Shown here piece by piece: positions 22,055-33,632 of a stretch of 64,000 nucleotides of DNA; positions within the stretch are counted from its first letter, which is position 1; every line of letters starts with the position of its first letter. Source of the DNA: Amoebophrya sp. A120. Lineage: Eukaryota; Sar; Dinophyceae; Syndiniales; Amoebophryaceae. The stretch covers positions 393,610 through 457,609 of the forward strand of contig CAJINV010000023.1 of the NCBI GenBank assembly GCA_905178155.1, given 5' to 3'. The position numbers and the translations under genes were made by a program. The notes under the pieces are model-generated. The model had not been told where the DNA came from. It saw only the letters and a program-made list of their open reading frames with translations, and did no database searches.

Positions 22055-25000
22055 ATGCGTGAAGAAGCTGCAGAAAAAAACAGCAGGAGCTCTTCTATTG
22101 TTGCGACTACCTGCGTATCAAATGTAGAAATGTTTGGGTCTGGAAGAGTGCAGACTTGTTATGCAGGTTTTCCATGACCCACGAGGTCTGGTATGTAGGG
22201 CATAGCATGACAGATTATGTGAGAGCTCTATCATTCCTATCCTGCATGAGAAACTGCCTCTCGATTACGTCAAAAGTGGCCAGCTTTTGGCAATCATGCA
22301 ACACAGATTTTTGAATTTGAATGATTCAGGTTTAGCATGACAAGTTAGATTCTTCCAGACCCAGACACTTTTGCATTTGATACTGCGTTCGCGGGTTTTT
22401 CCTGCTCTGGTTCCTGCTATTGTCTTTTCACTACTGGTATCAAATGCAAATATGTCTGGGTCTGGGAGATTGCGAGCTTTGTCATGCTAGTCTGGCATGA
22501 CTCAGAACTCTGTGTTGCATGGCCGCGAAGAGCTCCTCCTCCCTGTCATGCAGAAACGCAGTTTGTCATGCGGAGTACGCAACTCAGAACCATGAAAAAA
22601 ATTTGTCATGCTTGGCAGCGCATCATAGTGAGTTCACTATTCCCTTTCTTGCATCACAAGTTTCCAGACCCAGACATATTTGCAATGCATAACTGGCAGG
22701 CACTGCGGACAGAATGGTTTGTCCCGAAGGTGATCCTGTGCGCGCATTGGGCCGCCATGGAAACGGGAATACGAATCGGCTTCGAACTAAAGCATTGCAA
22801 ATGTAACGTAACTAGTACAAATTGCATTACAAGTTTTCTCAGAATTGAAAATGGAGTTTGTAATGCTGGTATACCTTGGGAAGCACATTTGTCATGCAAG
22901 TCTGCAATTAGTACGAGTAGGTACGATATTTTTGCAATGCATACGAAAAGTGTGGAAGGAAGGCGCTCGGTACCTACTCCGTGATGGCGACCAGCTTCAG
23001 ACGCATGGAGATCTCGACCTATATCAAAACGAAGCACCTCCCCTCCCCATATCGAAATGGAAATTTGTGATGCTGATTTGTGGCCACAAATCGTCTTTGT
23101 CTTGCCTATACTGTATCGGCAAGACAAAAGCGGCGGAGGAAAGTGGAATCTCGCAAGATATGATGTTAACAAAAATGTGCTCTCGACTTTGAATTTTTCT
23201 AGTTGAATAACAAGAATTCTACGAACAAAATGATGATTTTGAGTTGCTAATCTGAATGGTATGATGACTTTTTAGCATGAAAAAATTGACAACTGTACAA
23301 CATACACGCACAAATGCATTTTTTCGCACAGATTATTGCCGATATACGAGCGAAAACTGCCCTTTTGCCTGTTCTCTATCTGCACTACTGCAAACTGGTT
23401 TGTGATATGGAACTCCTAGCCTCCTACATAACCAAGGAACAGGCTCAGAAAATGCCGCCGAGCACTTTCTACAAACGAAATCAGAGTTTGTGTACGCAAG
23501 TCCAGCGTCAGACACTTCGTTTTGATATGGGGAGGAGGGATTTTTCCTCAGAATAACCTACCGTCCGGTTTCCCTAAGACTAAATGAGAAAACGTTTTCC
23601 GTCCACGATCACAACCATGCCTTCTTCGCGCCCCGCCGGGGAGGAGGAGCCGCGCTGTTCACCCTCACGGAAATTGGGGCGCCGCAGCTGCTATCAAGTG
23701 CAAAAATGTCTGGGTCTGGAAGATTGCGTAGGTTTGTCATGCAGGTTTTCCATGACGCACGCGGTCTGGCATGCACGGCCTAGCATGACAGGTTCTGTGA
23801 GATCTCTATCATGCCTTTCCTGCATGAGACACTGCCTCTAAACTTGTTCGGAAGTGGACCTCTTTTGGTAATCTATCACGCAACACAAATTTTTTCACGA
23901 TCCAGACATGGAATGACAAGTTACACTCTTCTAGACCCAGACATATTTGCAATGCATAGTTGCGAAGATGGTTCGGCGCGGAAATGGAAAAGGAAAGATT
24001 CCACCGACTTGAAAAGCCCGAGGCATATGAATTGCGCAAGTGTTTGGGTCTGGAACATTATGAGACTTTTCATGCGCGTTCTGTATGAGCCGTTACGTTT
24101 GTGATGCATGCCCTAGCATCACAGATTTTTTGACGGCTTCTTGATGCCTATTCCGCATGACAAATGCCCTCTCCGCGCAGCAAAAATTGCATTCCCTTTG
24201 CTGCTCATGCGATGCAAATTTTTTTGGAATCCAAATGCAGCATCACAAGTTACACCCTTCCAGACCCAGACATATTTGCAATGCATAAGGCACTGCGAAA
24301 GCTGATCGACTACGAGCTCGCGCGGCGCGGGACCCGCAACGGACGGCAACGATATCAAGTGCAAATATCTGTGGAGGTCTGGAAGGATGCAACTTGTGTT
24401 GGTGTCTTTGAATTCTGTAAAAAATCTGTATTGCATGACCAGCAAGAGGAGTCCAGTTTGTGCTACGCGGAGAGGACATTTTTCATGCGGGATAGGCATC
24501 AGGAAGGGTTCTAAACATCTGTGATGTTAGGGCATACATCACAGACGAGACAATCGTGCGCCGTGCAGAATGTGCATCACAAACCTCGCATCTTTCCAGG
24601 AGACCCAGTCCCAGACACATTTGCAACGCATAAAGGGCTGTTGCGAACGAAGAGAGTAGACGAGCAGTCGTCGCTCGACTTCCTGTATCCTGTGCAAAAG
24701 TATCGTACTCGTATTGCAATCGTGCATTACAAATCTTTTTCTTAAGGTGCATCTGCATTACAAATTTCCTGTCTCGTGCTGAGGATATTTGTAATGCATT
24801 TATACGAGTACGATACTTTTGCAGTTCATATCCTGGTCCCTCAGGACGCACGGGTGGTGGCGCAACGAACCTCGACCTCTGACAAGGAAGCACATCAAAA
24901 GACCTCGGCGTCGACAGCACCCTCCACCTGCTCGGTGTTTTCTTTCGGAATCAATTATCAATTCGAATTTGATGATTACTACCTGTTCCGGGAAAAGTGC

Positions 25001-26499
25001 AATGTTTTTTCCTTCGATCCTTCTATGGACCAGCGGCGGCACGCGGAATACGTTCACCACCCCCAGCGCCATGTGTTCGAGTTTTTGGCCCTCGGTATCA
25101 AAAAGAAAAAAGCCCCCACCCCATATCAAAACGAAACTTCTGATGCTGGATTTGCGTACACAAATTAGATTTGTCTTGCAGTAGAGGACTGCAGGCCCAT
25201 ATCATGCCAATGCAGAGAGGTTTTGGCCTAGGCGCTTAGCATGGGGAACGCCTATGCTGTATGGCCAACAGCATGATAAACCGCCTGCATAATGGGGCGG
25301 AGATCATGCCGTTGCTTTCTTGCAAGACAGACGCGATTTGTGGTCACAAATCAGCATCGCAAATTTTCTGAGACGCTCCTTTTCGATATGGGGAGGGGGG
25401 ATTTTTCCTTACCATACGCGGCAGTCGCGACGGGTTCCACGACAATACCAATGCAGTGTCTACGGAGTTGGTTCTCAAATGTTACACTCTCAACTGTTCT
25501 TGCGTGAATTTGTCATGCAAGAACAGCAACAGTCAAATGGGCAAGCTTGCTGCTTTCGCATCACAGATTTGGCACAGATTTAGACACTGTCTAGCCCCTT
25601 CTCGTAGATTTGTCATGCGAAGCAGCTTGATCATCTGGCGGGTTAAGGTAGTCTTGCATGGCAAATTCATGTAACAGTTGAGAATTTGTAACGTTTGAGA
25701 ACGCCATAGTGTCCACCTTGTACAAACGCCCAGAACTGCAGCCACTCGTGATCAAGAAGGCAGGTTCTGCAGCTACTCCAGGAGACGGCAACAAGAATAA
25801 AGGCACTAGTACAACAACTTCTTTCGTCGTTGCGCAGGACATCTCGCGGGGGTTTGAAGAGCGCCGGGTTTCCACCTTGATGACGCAGAAAAAGTTGGAC
25901 CATCTTATGCATTGCAAAAGCATCCGATACTCGTATATAAAATGTAAATGCATGACAAATCTTTTCAGCATGAGAAACAAAATTTGTAATGCGGATTTAG
26001 CTTGACAAAGAAATTTGTAATGCATGGTCGCAATGACTACGAGTACGATACTTTTGCACAGGATACATCTCGACGTGCTGCGGTTTGACGTGGAGGGAGC
26101 GGAGTGGGGCGTGCTTATGGATTGCAAAAGTATCGTAGTCGTAGTTGTAATCGCGATAATGCATGACAAGTTCTTCCCTGAAGGGACATCCGCATTACAA
26201 ATTTTCTTTCAGATGCTGCGGATGAAATTTGTCATGCAATTTCTACTAATACGATGCTTTTGCATTGCATAGTGTTGGATGAGGTGCAACAGACCATCCC
26301 GAAGATTGGAACCCTCTCCGCCGAGTTTCACTTCTTCTATGGGGCCAGGAATTTGACCAAGTTTTTTTCCTTGCTCTGCGATCCGGATCAAATTCAAACG
26401 GCAGGCGAACCGTCACCCTGTTTTGATCTCGGCACATGGGTCCATGGCGGAGGGTGCGGGTATCCATGTTTAGAAATTACCGCAGCACACAGCCGGTGA
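22055..26499 (+). CDS. METTL24-like secreted or Golgi methyltransferase (13 exons)
   Basis: Exons: 22055-22115, 22388-22437, 22697-22787, 22949-23021, 23561-23691, 23964-24025, 24293-24352, 24638-24685, 24836-25095, 25422-25460, 25714-25905, 26071-26115, 26277-26499. They sum to 1335 nt, exactly 444 residues plus stop. The N-terminus is a signal anchor (VRGFFLLWFLLLSFHYW), split by an introner. The catalytic region matches METTL24-type methyltransferases: CSVFSFGINYQFEFDDYY (SAM-binding strand), VFSFDPSMD, a histidine-rich HHPQRH stretch, then DVLRFDVEGAEWGVL and LSAEFHFFYGA. The FDVEGAEW motif is assembled from separate exons at 25906-26065, which confirms exact removal of that introner. METTL24 substrates are poorly known; an acceptor in the secretory pathway is my inference. 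The 12 introners make exons as short as 39 nt. Confidence 0.85.
22116..22382. mobile_element. Introner, family A
   Basis: 267 bp. TSD ctgcg at 22111-22115 and 22383-22387. Confidence 0.9.
22438..22691. mobile_element. Introner, family A
   Basis: 254 bp, right end CAATGCATA. TSD actgg at 22433-22437 and 22692-22696. Confidence 0.9.
22788..22943. mobile_element. Introner, family B
   Basis: 156 bp, left end TAAAGCATTGC. TSD cgaac/cgaaa at 22783-22787 and 22944-22948. Confidence 0.8.
23022..23555. mobile_element. Introner, family D, enlarged (534 bp)
   Basis: Starts TATCAAAACGAAGCACC with CCCCTCCCCATATCG nearby; ends GATATGGGGAGGAGGG, then CAGAATA. TSD accta at 23017-23021 and 23556-23560. About 200 bp longer than other D copies. 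Confidence 0.85.
23692..23958. mobile_element. Introner, family A
   Basis: 267 bp. TSD gctgc/gttgc at 23687-23691 and 23959-23963. Confidence 0.86.
24026..24287. mobile_element. Introner, family A
   Basis: 262 bp. TSD aggca at 24021-24025 and 24288-24292. Confidence 0.9.
24353..24632. mobile_element. Introner, family A, diverged
   Basis: 280 bp. The TIR carries extra bases (TCTGTGGAGGTCTGGAAGG). TSD aacga/aaggg at 24348-24352 and 24633-24637, two mismatches. Confidence 0.78.
24686..24830. mobile_element. Introner, family B
   Basis: 145 bp. TSD tcctg at 24681-24685 and 24831-24835. Confidence 0.9.
25096..25416. mobile_element. Introner, family D
   Basis: 321 bp. TSD ctcgg/cgcgg at 25091-25095 and 25417-25421. 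Confidence 0.86.
25461..25708. mobile_element. Introner, family E
   Basis: 248 bp, starts TACGGAGTTGGTTCTCAAAT, ends GAGAACGCCATA. TSD gtgtc at 25456-25460 and 25709-25713. Confidence 0.86.
25906..26065. mobile_element. Introner, family B
   Basis: 160 bp. TSD catct at 25901-25905 and 26066-26070. Removal restores HLDVLRFDVEGAEW. Confidence 0.93.
26116..26271. mobile_element. Introner, family B
   Basis: 156 bp. TSD gtgct/gtgtt at 26111-26115 and 26272-26276. Joins AEWGVL to DEVQQTIP. Confidence 0.9.
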
Positions 26500-26995
26500 C
26501 AGGGGGGGCGACGTGCCGTCAATGGCGAATCGTGCAAATCATCTGCAGACGTCACTGCAGTCGTTGTCTTTATGTTTATTTTTTGTGCAAATTTTTGTCA
26601 GAATACAGTCATGCGGTGGTCCACGTGCCATCAATTCAACGGCGAGAAGGTTGGCGGACCTCCAATCAGTTTGTTCCTTCAACTAAGGAGTACCGAAAAG
26701 CTGCTTTGTATGTTGTCAACATGATTTCTCACAGAAAAAACAAAATCGATATACTAAATTTGTTCCAGAATGCAGTAGATCATTGTTCAGATCATGATAA
26801 AAAGCACAGCCGTGCGGTACTTTTTTTTGTCTGCCGCTTTCTCGAGTCGGCGTTTTGTTGCGTGTCTGTTTGTCTATTTCCTATTCCCAGTCGCTAGGTC
26901 CTCCGGCGCGTGCCTTTTTGCGTCGATGAAGATCTTGATCTTGAATGTGGTACAGCATGACTGGGTCCTCTGGAGAACTACGTAGAACACAATAA
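26500..26995. other. Intergenic region
   Basis: Just under 500 bases with no introner and no convincing gene. Ends at the ATG ATG of the next gene. Confidence 0.6.
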
Positions 26996-29900
26996 ATGAT
27001 GGCCAGCACGCGCAGCGACTTCAAGAATTCCCTTTCGAAGACTGTCTGGCACTATCGAACACGCGGGCTACAGCGCTCCACTAGCACAGAGGGAATTCGT
27101 GGTTGGAAAATAATGACGTGGAGACATGTGGTATGGAGAGAAAAAAGTTTGTCACAGTCACTAACTTGCAGGTTTTGTATTACAAATTTTCTCAGCATCA
27201 CAAACTTTCCTTGTATTGCAGAAACACTAGGGAAATCCCTAATGAAGTTTGGCTGTGATGCATTTTTACGCATGACAAGCAATTTTGTATTGCAAGAATG
27301 TGCATGAGTGATCGTGACGAACTTTTTTTCTTTGATATGTGGCCCTGCTGCAATTTTGGTCCACTCTACTTCCTCCACTTGTCGAGCCAGCTGCTCTATC
27401 AAATGTAAAAATGTCTGGGTCTGGAAACTTGTAATGCTAAAAGTGAATGAGAGTTCCACTGCAATACGGAGCCAAGCATGACAAATTTTTGGGCTCCTAT
27501 GTGTTGCGTGTTCCGCATGGCAAACTGCGTTTTTGCATGACACGTAAGAGGACAGCTTCGTGCCCATGCATGACAGATTCTTGAGTCATGTCAGACATGC
27601 ATGACAAATGTAGCAATCTTCCAGACCCAGACACTTTTGCATTTGATATGCTCCACCTCGTGACGCGAACGTCATCGATATAATCGTGGAAGATGTCGAT
27701 CCAAAAACGCTTCCGACCTCCTCGGATGCAAATCCAGTGTGCTTTTTATCAAATGTAAAAATGTCTGGGTCTGGAAACTTGTGATGCTGGGTGGCGCATC
27801 ATGATGAGGCTCCAAATGCTGGCTCAGCATAACAAGTTTCTGAGCTCCTCGGTGTCGCCTATTCCGCATGACAAACTGCGCTTCTGCATCACAGAAAAAC
27901 GGAGCTCTTGGGTAACGTGCATGACAGATTTAACAGTCATGCCAGACAAGCATGACAAACATGAATTCTTCCAGACCCAGACATTTTTACATTTGATACT
28001 TTTCACCCGATGACGAAACCTTCTCCCCATTATGCACTGCAAATATGTCTGGGTCTGGAAGGTTGCAACTTGTAATGCTCAGGCTGGATCATGCAAAAAT
28101 CTGTGTTGCATGAATGCCAAGAGTTGTCCACTTTTGACGAAGTTGAGAGGAAGTCTCTCACGCAGGATAGGCATGATAGGGATCTTCCCACAGAATCTGT
28201 CATGCTAGGTCCTGCATTCCAGACGACATGGATCATGGAAAATCTGCATGGCAAGTCTCGTAATTTTCCAGACCACCCAGCCATATTTGCATTTGATACC
28301 CATCGGTGTGTTGCAATCAGACGTTCCCGGTATCTTCCAAGACCTCGGGAAGAGAGCACCAATCCGACTTGTCACAGCAGTCTCAGTCTGCTCCGCCACG
28401 TGACGACGTCGTGTCGTCGCAGCGCCAGCGCCGTCGACCTTGCTGGAGCTATCCCCTGGACGAAAAAACGTGCTGTGTGCCTTCTCGGGAGAAAACAGGT
28501 GACGAAGAAAAGGATGGCCAGAGGGCGCACTGCTTCGACGGCTCCTTGGTCACGCGTGCCCGGTGCTGTGCGCAAGCGACTGAAATAAGTAGAAGCATTC
28601 GAGATGATGCTATTACAAATCATGAAGCCACCAGTGGTAGTGGAACGCAATTTCAAGATGCTTTGGCAAAGGCAATGGACGAGCAAGAAGCTGCTCCGGA
28701 AATAAACGTCGAGAAGAGTGAAGGCCTAGAAGATCAGCGCGACCATGGTGTCGAGGTAAACGCAGTTCCAGAGTGGCTCCGCGCAGGTATCCGGCCTGTG
28801 ATGCTCAACATTTTCGGCAAAAACGAACCAAATCCTCATGCCCTTCAGCTCCTGTCCGACAACGCTCTCACGGAGACAGTACAGCGTGGGTTATGGAGTG
28901 CACATCTGGAGATGCTGCGCGGAGTGTTCGGCGAAATTCTGGTGCAGTGGAATGCAGTATCTTCATCAAATACGACCACGGAAGATCTTACTCGGGGTGC
29001 GCGCGGCTCGTCAGCGACAACATCTACTGATCGCACTCACGCTCCTCCAGCCGACCACGAACAGAGGCGATCGGAACAAAACGAGGAGCAAGCGGTCGAC
29101 GGAGTGGAAGAATACGAAGGAAGGGCAACCGAGCTTGCACTACAGGAACACTTTTTTGGCGACGACCATTTTTTTGCCTTGAGCTTCCTGTTTGGCCCCA
29201 AGGGCGTCGAGCGCACGATTCCGCGCGGAGGGGACGAGATGTTCAAGGCCGTACTTCTGCTTAGGCGGCTGGCGAAGCGCAAGGCTGCAGCTGCTCTTCA
29301 AGAGGCGACCGACAAAAAGCTCAAGGATGCATTCGGGGATGAGGACGACAAGGAAACTCATCCGTTACTTGTAGCGACACCTTTGGAATATAACTTTTGG
29401 ACCTCGGATCTGAAAAGTTCTAGCGGTTCCGAGTCTCTCCGGAGTCTTTTCGCCGCTGATGAAGCGGATGACGTCGTATCATCAGACGAAAAGGGGCGGG
29501 GCGTGCGAAGCAGGAACCAGCTTCCCAATACTCACGAGAAACGAGACGAAAGAATGAAAGGGTGGACTTTACCGCTGGACCGCGTCAATCCAGAAGAGTA
29601 TGAGCGGAGCCCGCTCTTCGTTTACGAGAAGTTACAAAAATGCAGTCGCCACTTTGGATGGGCCTTGGTCGAGATCAAGTTTCGGATAGCAGACTTCTTT
29701 TTCCATCACATTCTGCGAATCAAAGCAGCGCTCGAGCTCGGAGATCTTCAACGAAGTAAGAACGACACCGCGTCCGGCTTGAAAAACGCAGCGCACACAA
29801 CGAGAACGTTGCTGAGTGAAGGAGCACCAGCGCGCTTCTTGCGCAAGATGTGGGCCTCCTCGCAGGGTCCCCGTGCGCCTGTGCGCGGCGAAGACGCTGA

Positions 29901-31896
29901 CACACACGTCGTCTGCCTCCCCGTCGGGTTTCTGTCTACGATGACGTCTGCAGACCAGGATCTTGATCAGCGGGGCCTTTTTGCGATGTTCCGACTATAC
30001 ATTTTGCCACTATGGCTGTTCTGGCAGCGCGATAGTGTACAGGAAAAGTTCTTGCGCTGGTTTCGAAGTTTCACCGTGCGGCTTGAGAAGGCAGAGCACG
30101 AGCTTCACATCGACGCGTCACTCAGTATTGGTCGAGCATCTCGCGGAGCATCAACGCCACCTATCGCGCGCGCCGTGTTGCAGTCGCTTCCAGGCACTAC
30201 AAAAAAAGACGGGCACAAATCGAGCTATTCCCATTTCATTGCCCGGCTAGCAGAGAAAGACGCTACTGCAGAAGATGTTGCGGGTCAGGTGACGACGACG
30301 GTGCTCGAATTTGTGGACGTACGACTTTTGCGAATGACGAGCTTGCGAGCCTACGATCTCTACCAACAGGCGTTGACGCGACAGTGGATCGAGAAGCAAG
30401 AGCAGATGCAGAAGGGTCACGCACATACAAAATCCATGTTGCCCTCGTCAGATGACGCTCTTCCACCGACCACAAATGCTTCGCCGCGGAACGACGAGAA
30501 AAATAGTGCTGGCCGAAGATTTACGAGTACTGCCAACGACGAAAGCAGGACGAGAGCACATGTGCCGCCACCTCACAGCAATGACAGGAGTACGTCATCG
30601 CTTTCGGTTGCCGTATGCATCTCAGGGGGTGTGAGGGGATTCACGCAAAAGCCAGTGTATGAAAGTATCCGCAACGCACTGACAAGTTTAAAGGCGAAAA
30701 AGGTGCGGGTTTTCTATCAATTTGACTTGTCTCGGGTTACGAAGCTGGGCATTGGTGATCATTTCGACATCAGGCATCACAGCTCGAGCAGCGAGCAGAA
30801 GCAGGAGCAGCTCCGCGACCAGATCAATAACAGGGAGCAGGAGGATCTGCGTCGTGCGATACGTGCTGTGGAAGAGGAGCTCCATGGCGGGGACGAGCGA
30901 AATTCTGGAGCAATGACTGCCGACGTCAAAACGGCCTCGGTCGAGGCGCTTTCTTCCTCGTCGTGGACGGCAGCCGCCTTTCAGCAAATCGACCACGACA
31001 CAAAAAGCAAATGTCTCTCTGACCAAGTTACTTGTCCAATCATGGGGCTGCAGCGAGATTTCTGCAGGCGCAGCATTCACGAATACGAGCGGCAAGTAGA
31101 AGATGTCAGCAGCGGTTCGACTAGTGTTTCTGCTGTGAACGAGATGGAAACGAAAATAACTGATACTGAAGCAACAGGACTAGAGCTTTTCCGTAGAAGC
31201 GAATTCGATTGGGTGCTTTTCACACGCCCCGACCTCTTCCTGCAGCCTCTTGGCGACTTGCGCCGCTTTGACCCGGCCTTCATTCATGCTCCGACCAACA
31301 CACTTTGGGGGTGTATCAGCTGCAAGCTCGCACTAGTGCCGAGAAAGTTTCTCGACCTGTACGTAGATTCCTATCGTCTTGGTGGGGATCAGCGAAACGC
31401 ATTCGCATGCTATCCGCGAAAATCGGAGACCGTCACGGAGACTTTTGCCGGACAGCGAGGAACAGATTGTGGCTGTACACTGTGGAAGGCCCTGCGCACC
31501 TGCAAGGCTGCCGGGCGGGAGCAACTACTCAGCAAAAGCACCTCGTCGATGTCGAAGGACCGCGAGCACGAACAGGATTACACTTGGCAGACGCTGAAAC
31601 AAGCGGAGGCAACGCGAACTCATTTTGCAAAAAACCTAAATAGCGAACCGACAGGGCCAGCAGCCGCGCTTCTGTCGGACGAGTTGCAGACGGTGTGCGG
31701 AAACCCTGACGCAATCAAGGTGCCAAAGTATAGATCACCTGTAGCAGACGATGCAGAGGAGAAGGAGCTGCAGACTTCCGCGTCTATCCTCGACCCGCCG
31801 CTCTTGATGCCGGTCGAGCAAGCGATGACGGCAACTGTCACTCGAGGAGGGCTATGGCGTCCTGACTGGGATGCTAATATGGCGTGGTTTCGCTAG
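26996..31896 (+). CDS. Large glycosyltransferase-like protein (5 exons)
   Basis: Exons: 26996-27131, 27343-27396, 27654-27746, 28004-28030, 28304-31896. They sum to 3903 nt, 1300 residues plus stop. All four introners sit in the first 1.3 kb and the remaining 3.6 kb is one uninterrupted exon. Near the N-terminus, VVALLQFWSTLLPPLVEPAA could be a membrane anchor. The middle is long, charged and not recognised. The C-terminal third has the layout of a nucleotide-sugar-type domain: SVAVCISGGVRGF, then VRVFYQFDLSRVT, CPIMGLQRDFCRR, and FDWVLFTRPDLFLQPL followed by a Cys-bearing NTLWGCISCKLALVPRKF. This strand-R-x-D arrangement resembles plant DUF7796-like and capsule-type glycosyltransferases; the assignment is by motif only. 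The start is the first ATG of a double ATG. Confidence 0.75.
27132..27337. mobile_element. Introner, family C
   Basis: 206 bp, TIR core GAGAAAAAAGTTTGTCACAG. TSD tgtgg at 27127-27131 and 27338-27342. Confidence 0.9.
27397..27648. mobile_element. Introner, family A
   Basis: 252 bp. TSD tgctc at 27392-27396 and 27649-27653. Confidence 0.9.
27747..27998. mobile_element. Introner, family A
   Basis: 252 bp. TSD ctttt at 27742-27746 and 27999-28003. Confidence 0.9.
28031..28298. mobile_element. Introner, family A
   Basis: 268 bp. TSD cccat at 28026-28030 and 28299-28303. A 27-nt exon lies before it. Confidence 0.9.
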
Positions 31897-33632
31897 CGTA
31901 TCAGGGGAGGTTGGTCTTCGGCGTTCGTCTAGAACGACGTCGACGCCGTATACCTGGAAAGTTGTGAGCTTAGGCCTCAGTCAGGGTCTCCACTTTCAGG
32001 GCGAGATCTCGCAAATCGCAGGTCTGCGCGACATTGTTCTTCATGCATGATATTGTTCTTTATCTTTCTGTATGACCAATAAACAAACTCCTGCTTCGCA
32101 GCTCCTAACAATAAATTTGAACTGCAGGACCTACATCGCGACTTATTTAATAAGTCGCTAGGTTATTGGTCAAACTAGTTCGTGAATGCTTGAGGCGGAA
32201 GTTAGTAACAAGTAAGCCGGCCTTTATGTCGCGCAGTGGCAGGCGACCGCTTGAAATGGAGCCCCGATGGCCCTCACCAATCGGGAAGCGCTTCCCGTCC
32301 GAGATGGGGGCTTTGATGTCCAGCAACGTGTGGTAAAGGCGCAGAGGAAGTGGAGCGATCTTCTACCTAACCCGGGCCACAGTTGCGGCGCTAGGGTTGC
32401 TGCTGAGTGGACTATCGGGGCCGTCAGCAAAAGGCGCTCGCGCAGTAGCAGGGGTAAGCACTGCGCAGGGCAGGGAGGGGGCGACGGTCTATCTTTGCAG
32501 CGTGGGAGCAAGACAGGCAGGGATCAGCCTGTGCGAGGGCTGCCTACGAACGGCACGCGGGGCGCGACGGGGCTTCTCGCAGGGTCGAAGCAGAAGCGTT
32601 GCAAACAAGGCATGGGAAGGGAAGGGGGCACCACGGTGCTGCAACGTGTTGATGGGCAAGAGTGCAAGTCGATAGTGTGAACAACCTCCCAGACCGTTAG
32701 AACTTACGTAGAGAGCACTTGCGCCAGACTGATCCGGATTTTTTGCATACCATCTCCGGAGCGACTTGGCCCGCCGCATCTAGATAGGCGCTAGTGCGCG
32801 AAGGTTTGTAAAAAGTGAGTCGCGCCGTCTCCGGGGGGCGTGCCCTGGTCTCACTATAAAAAACTTAGCAGGGAAAGGACCCACTGCGCCGCATTCAAAA
32901 GGTTGGGATGAGCTTTGCCTTGGTCAGCTCGCCAGGGTGTAACTCCTGACTGGTGGAACTTCATTCAACGGGCGGAGGGGTTCGAGTCCACTCAAGCGTG
33001 ATTACTGCGCAATCAGTATGGGTCGGAGGTCAGAGCGTTTAGTACTGTGAGCCGCAAGCGTGGTCGCGTGGTCGATCCTTGACCTCCAGGCCAAAGAATA
33101 GGACAAACAAGTCCCGGCTCCTGTGCGTGTGCTGGTAGTTCCGCCCCGTTCTTCGGAATGTGCGAAACATGCCAGCCCCCGAATGAAGCAAAGCCCAATG
33201 AGGGCGTTCCACAACCGAATGACGAAAAAACCTGGCCTCAGTCAACGACGAGCTGCGCCGAGCCCCGCTCGAACTAATCATCATCATCAGATGTTCTTTC
33301 GAGTTCCTGTGCTTTTTTGTGGTGCTGGGCTTTTTGTACGAGCTAGAGCCACCGTAATTTTCGTCCCTGTGTATCGAAGAACATGACGAGGATCACTCTT
33401 TCGTGGTCTACAGTTGTAGCTGTACATTGCGTTCTCAAACGTATACGTTCTCAATTCTTTACATGATCTCTCTCTCTCTCTATCACGCACTTGCTGACGT
33501 GGTTGACAGTGATAGGTGTAAGCTAGTCTAGCTTACAATATAGAGGGAAGATGCAGATACGACAACTAGCAGATGCAACGAGCACAGTTCTCAAAGTCTT
33601 CGCTTTGATATCGTCCCCTTACGCGAAGAAAA
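31897..33632. other. Long intergenic region, no gene recognised
   Basis: About 1.7 kb without introners. 32220-32680 is GC-rich; a cytosine-thymine run (tctctctctctctatc) lies near 33470. ORFs on both strands are short and motif-free. The ggttcgagtcc near 32970 resembles a tRNA T-arm, but no cloverleaf forms around it. Confidence 0.55.

Noticed and set aside
28304-31896. Bacterial or viral origin of the long introner-poor ORF
   Set aside because: It is joined in frame to four introner-split exons, and its composition resembles that of its neighbours.
32950-33000. tRNA gene suggested by ggttcgagtcc
   Set aside because: The acceptor arm has no partner, D and anticodon arms do not form, and the T stem has a mismatch.
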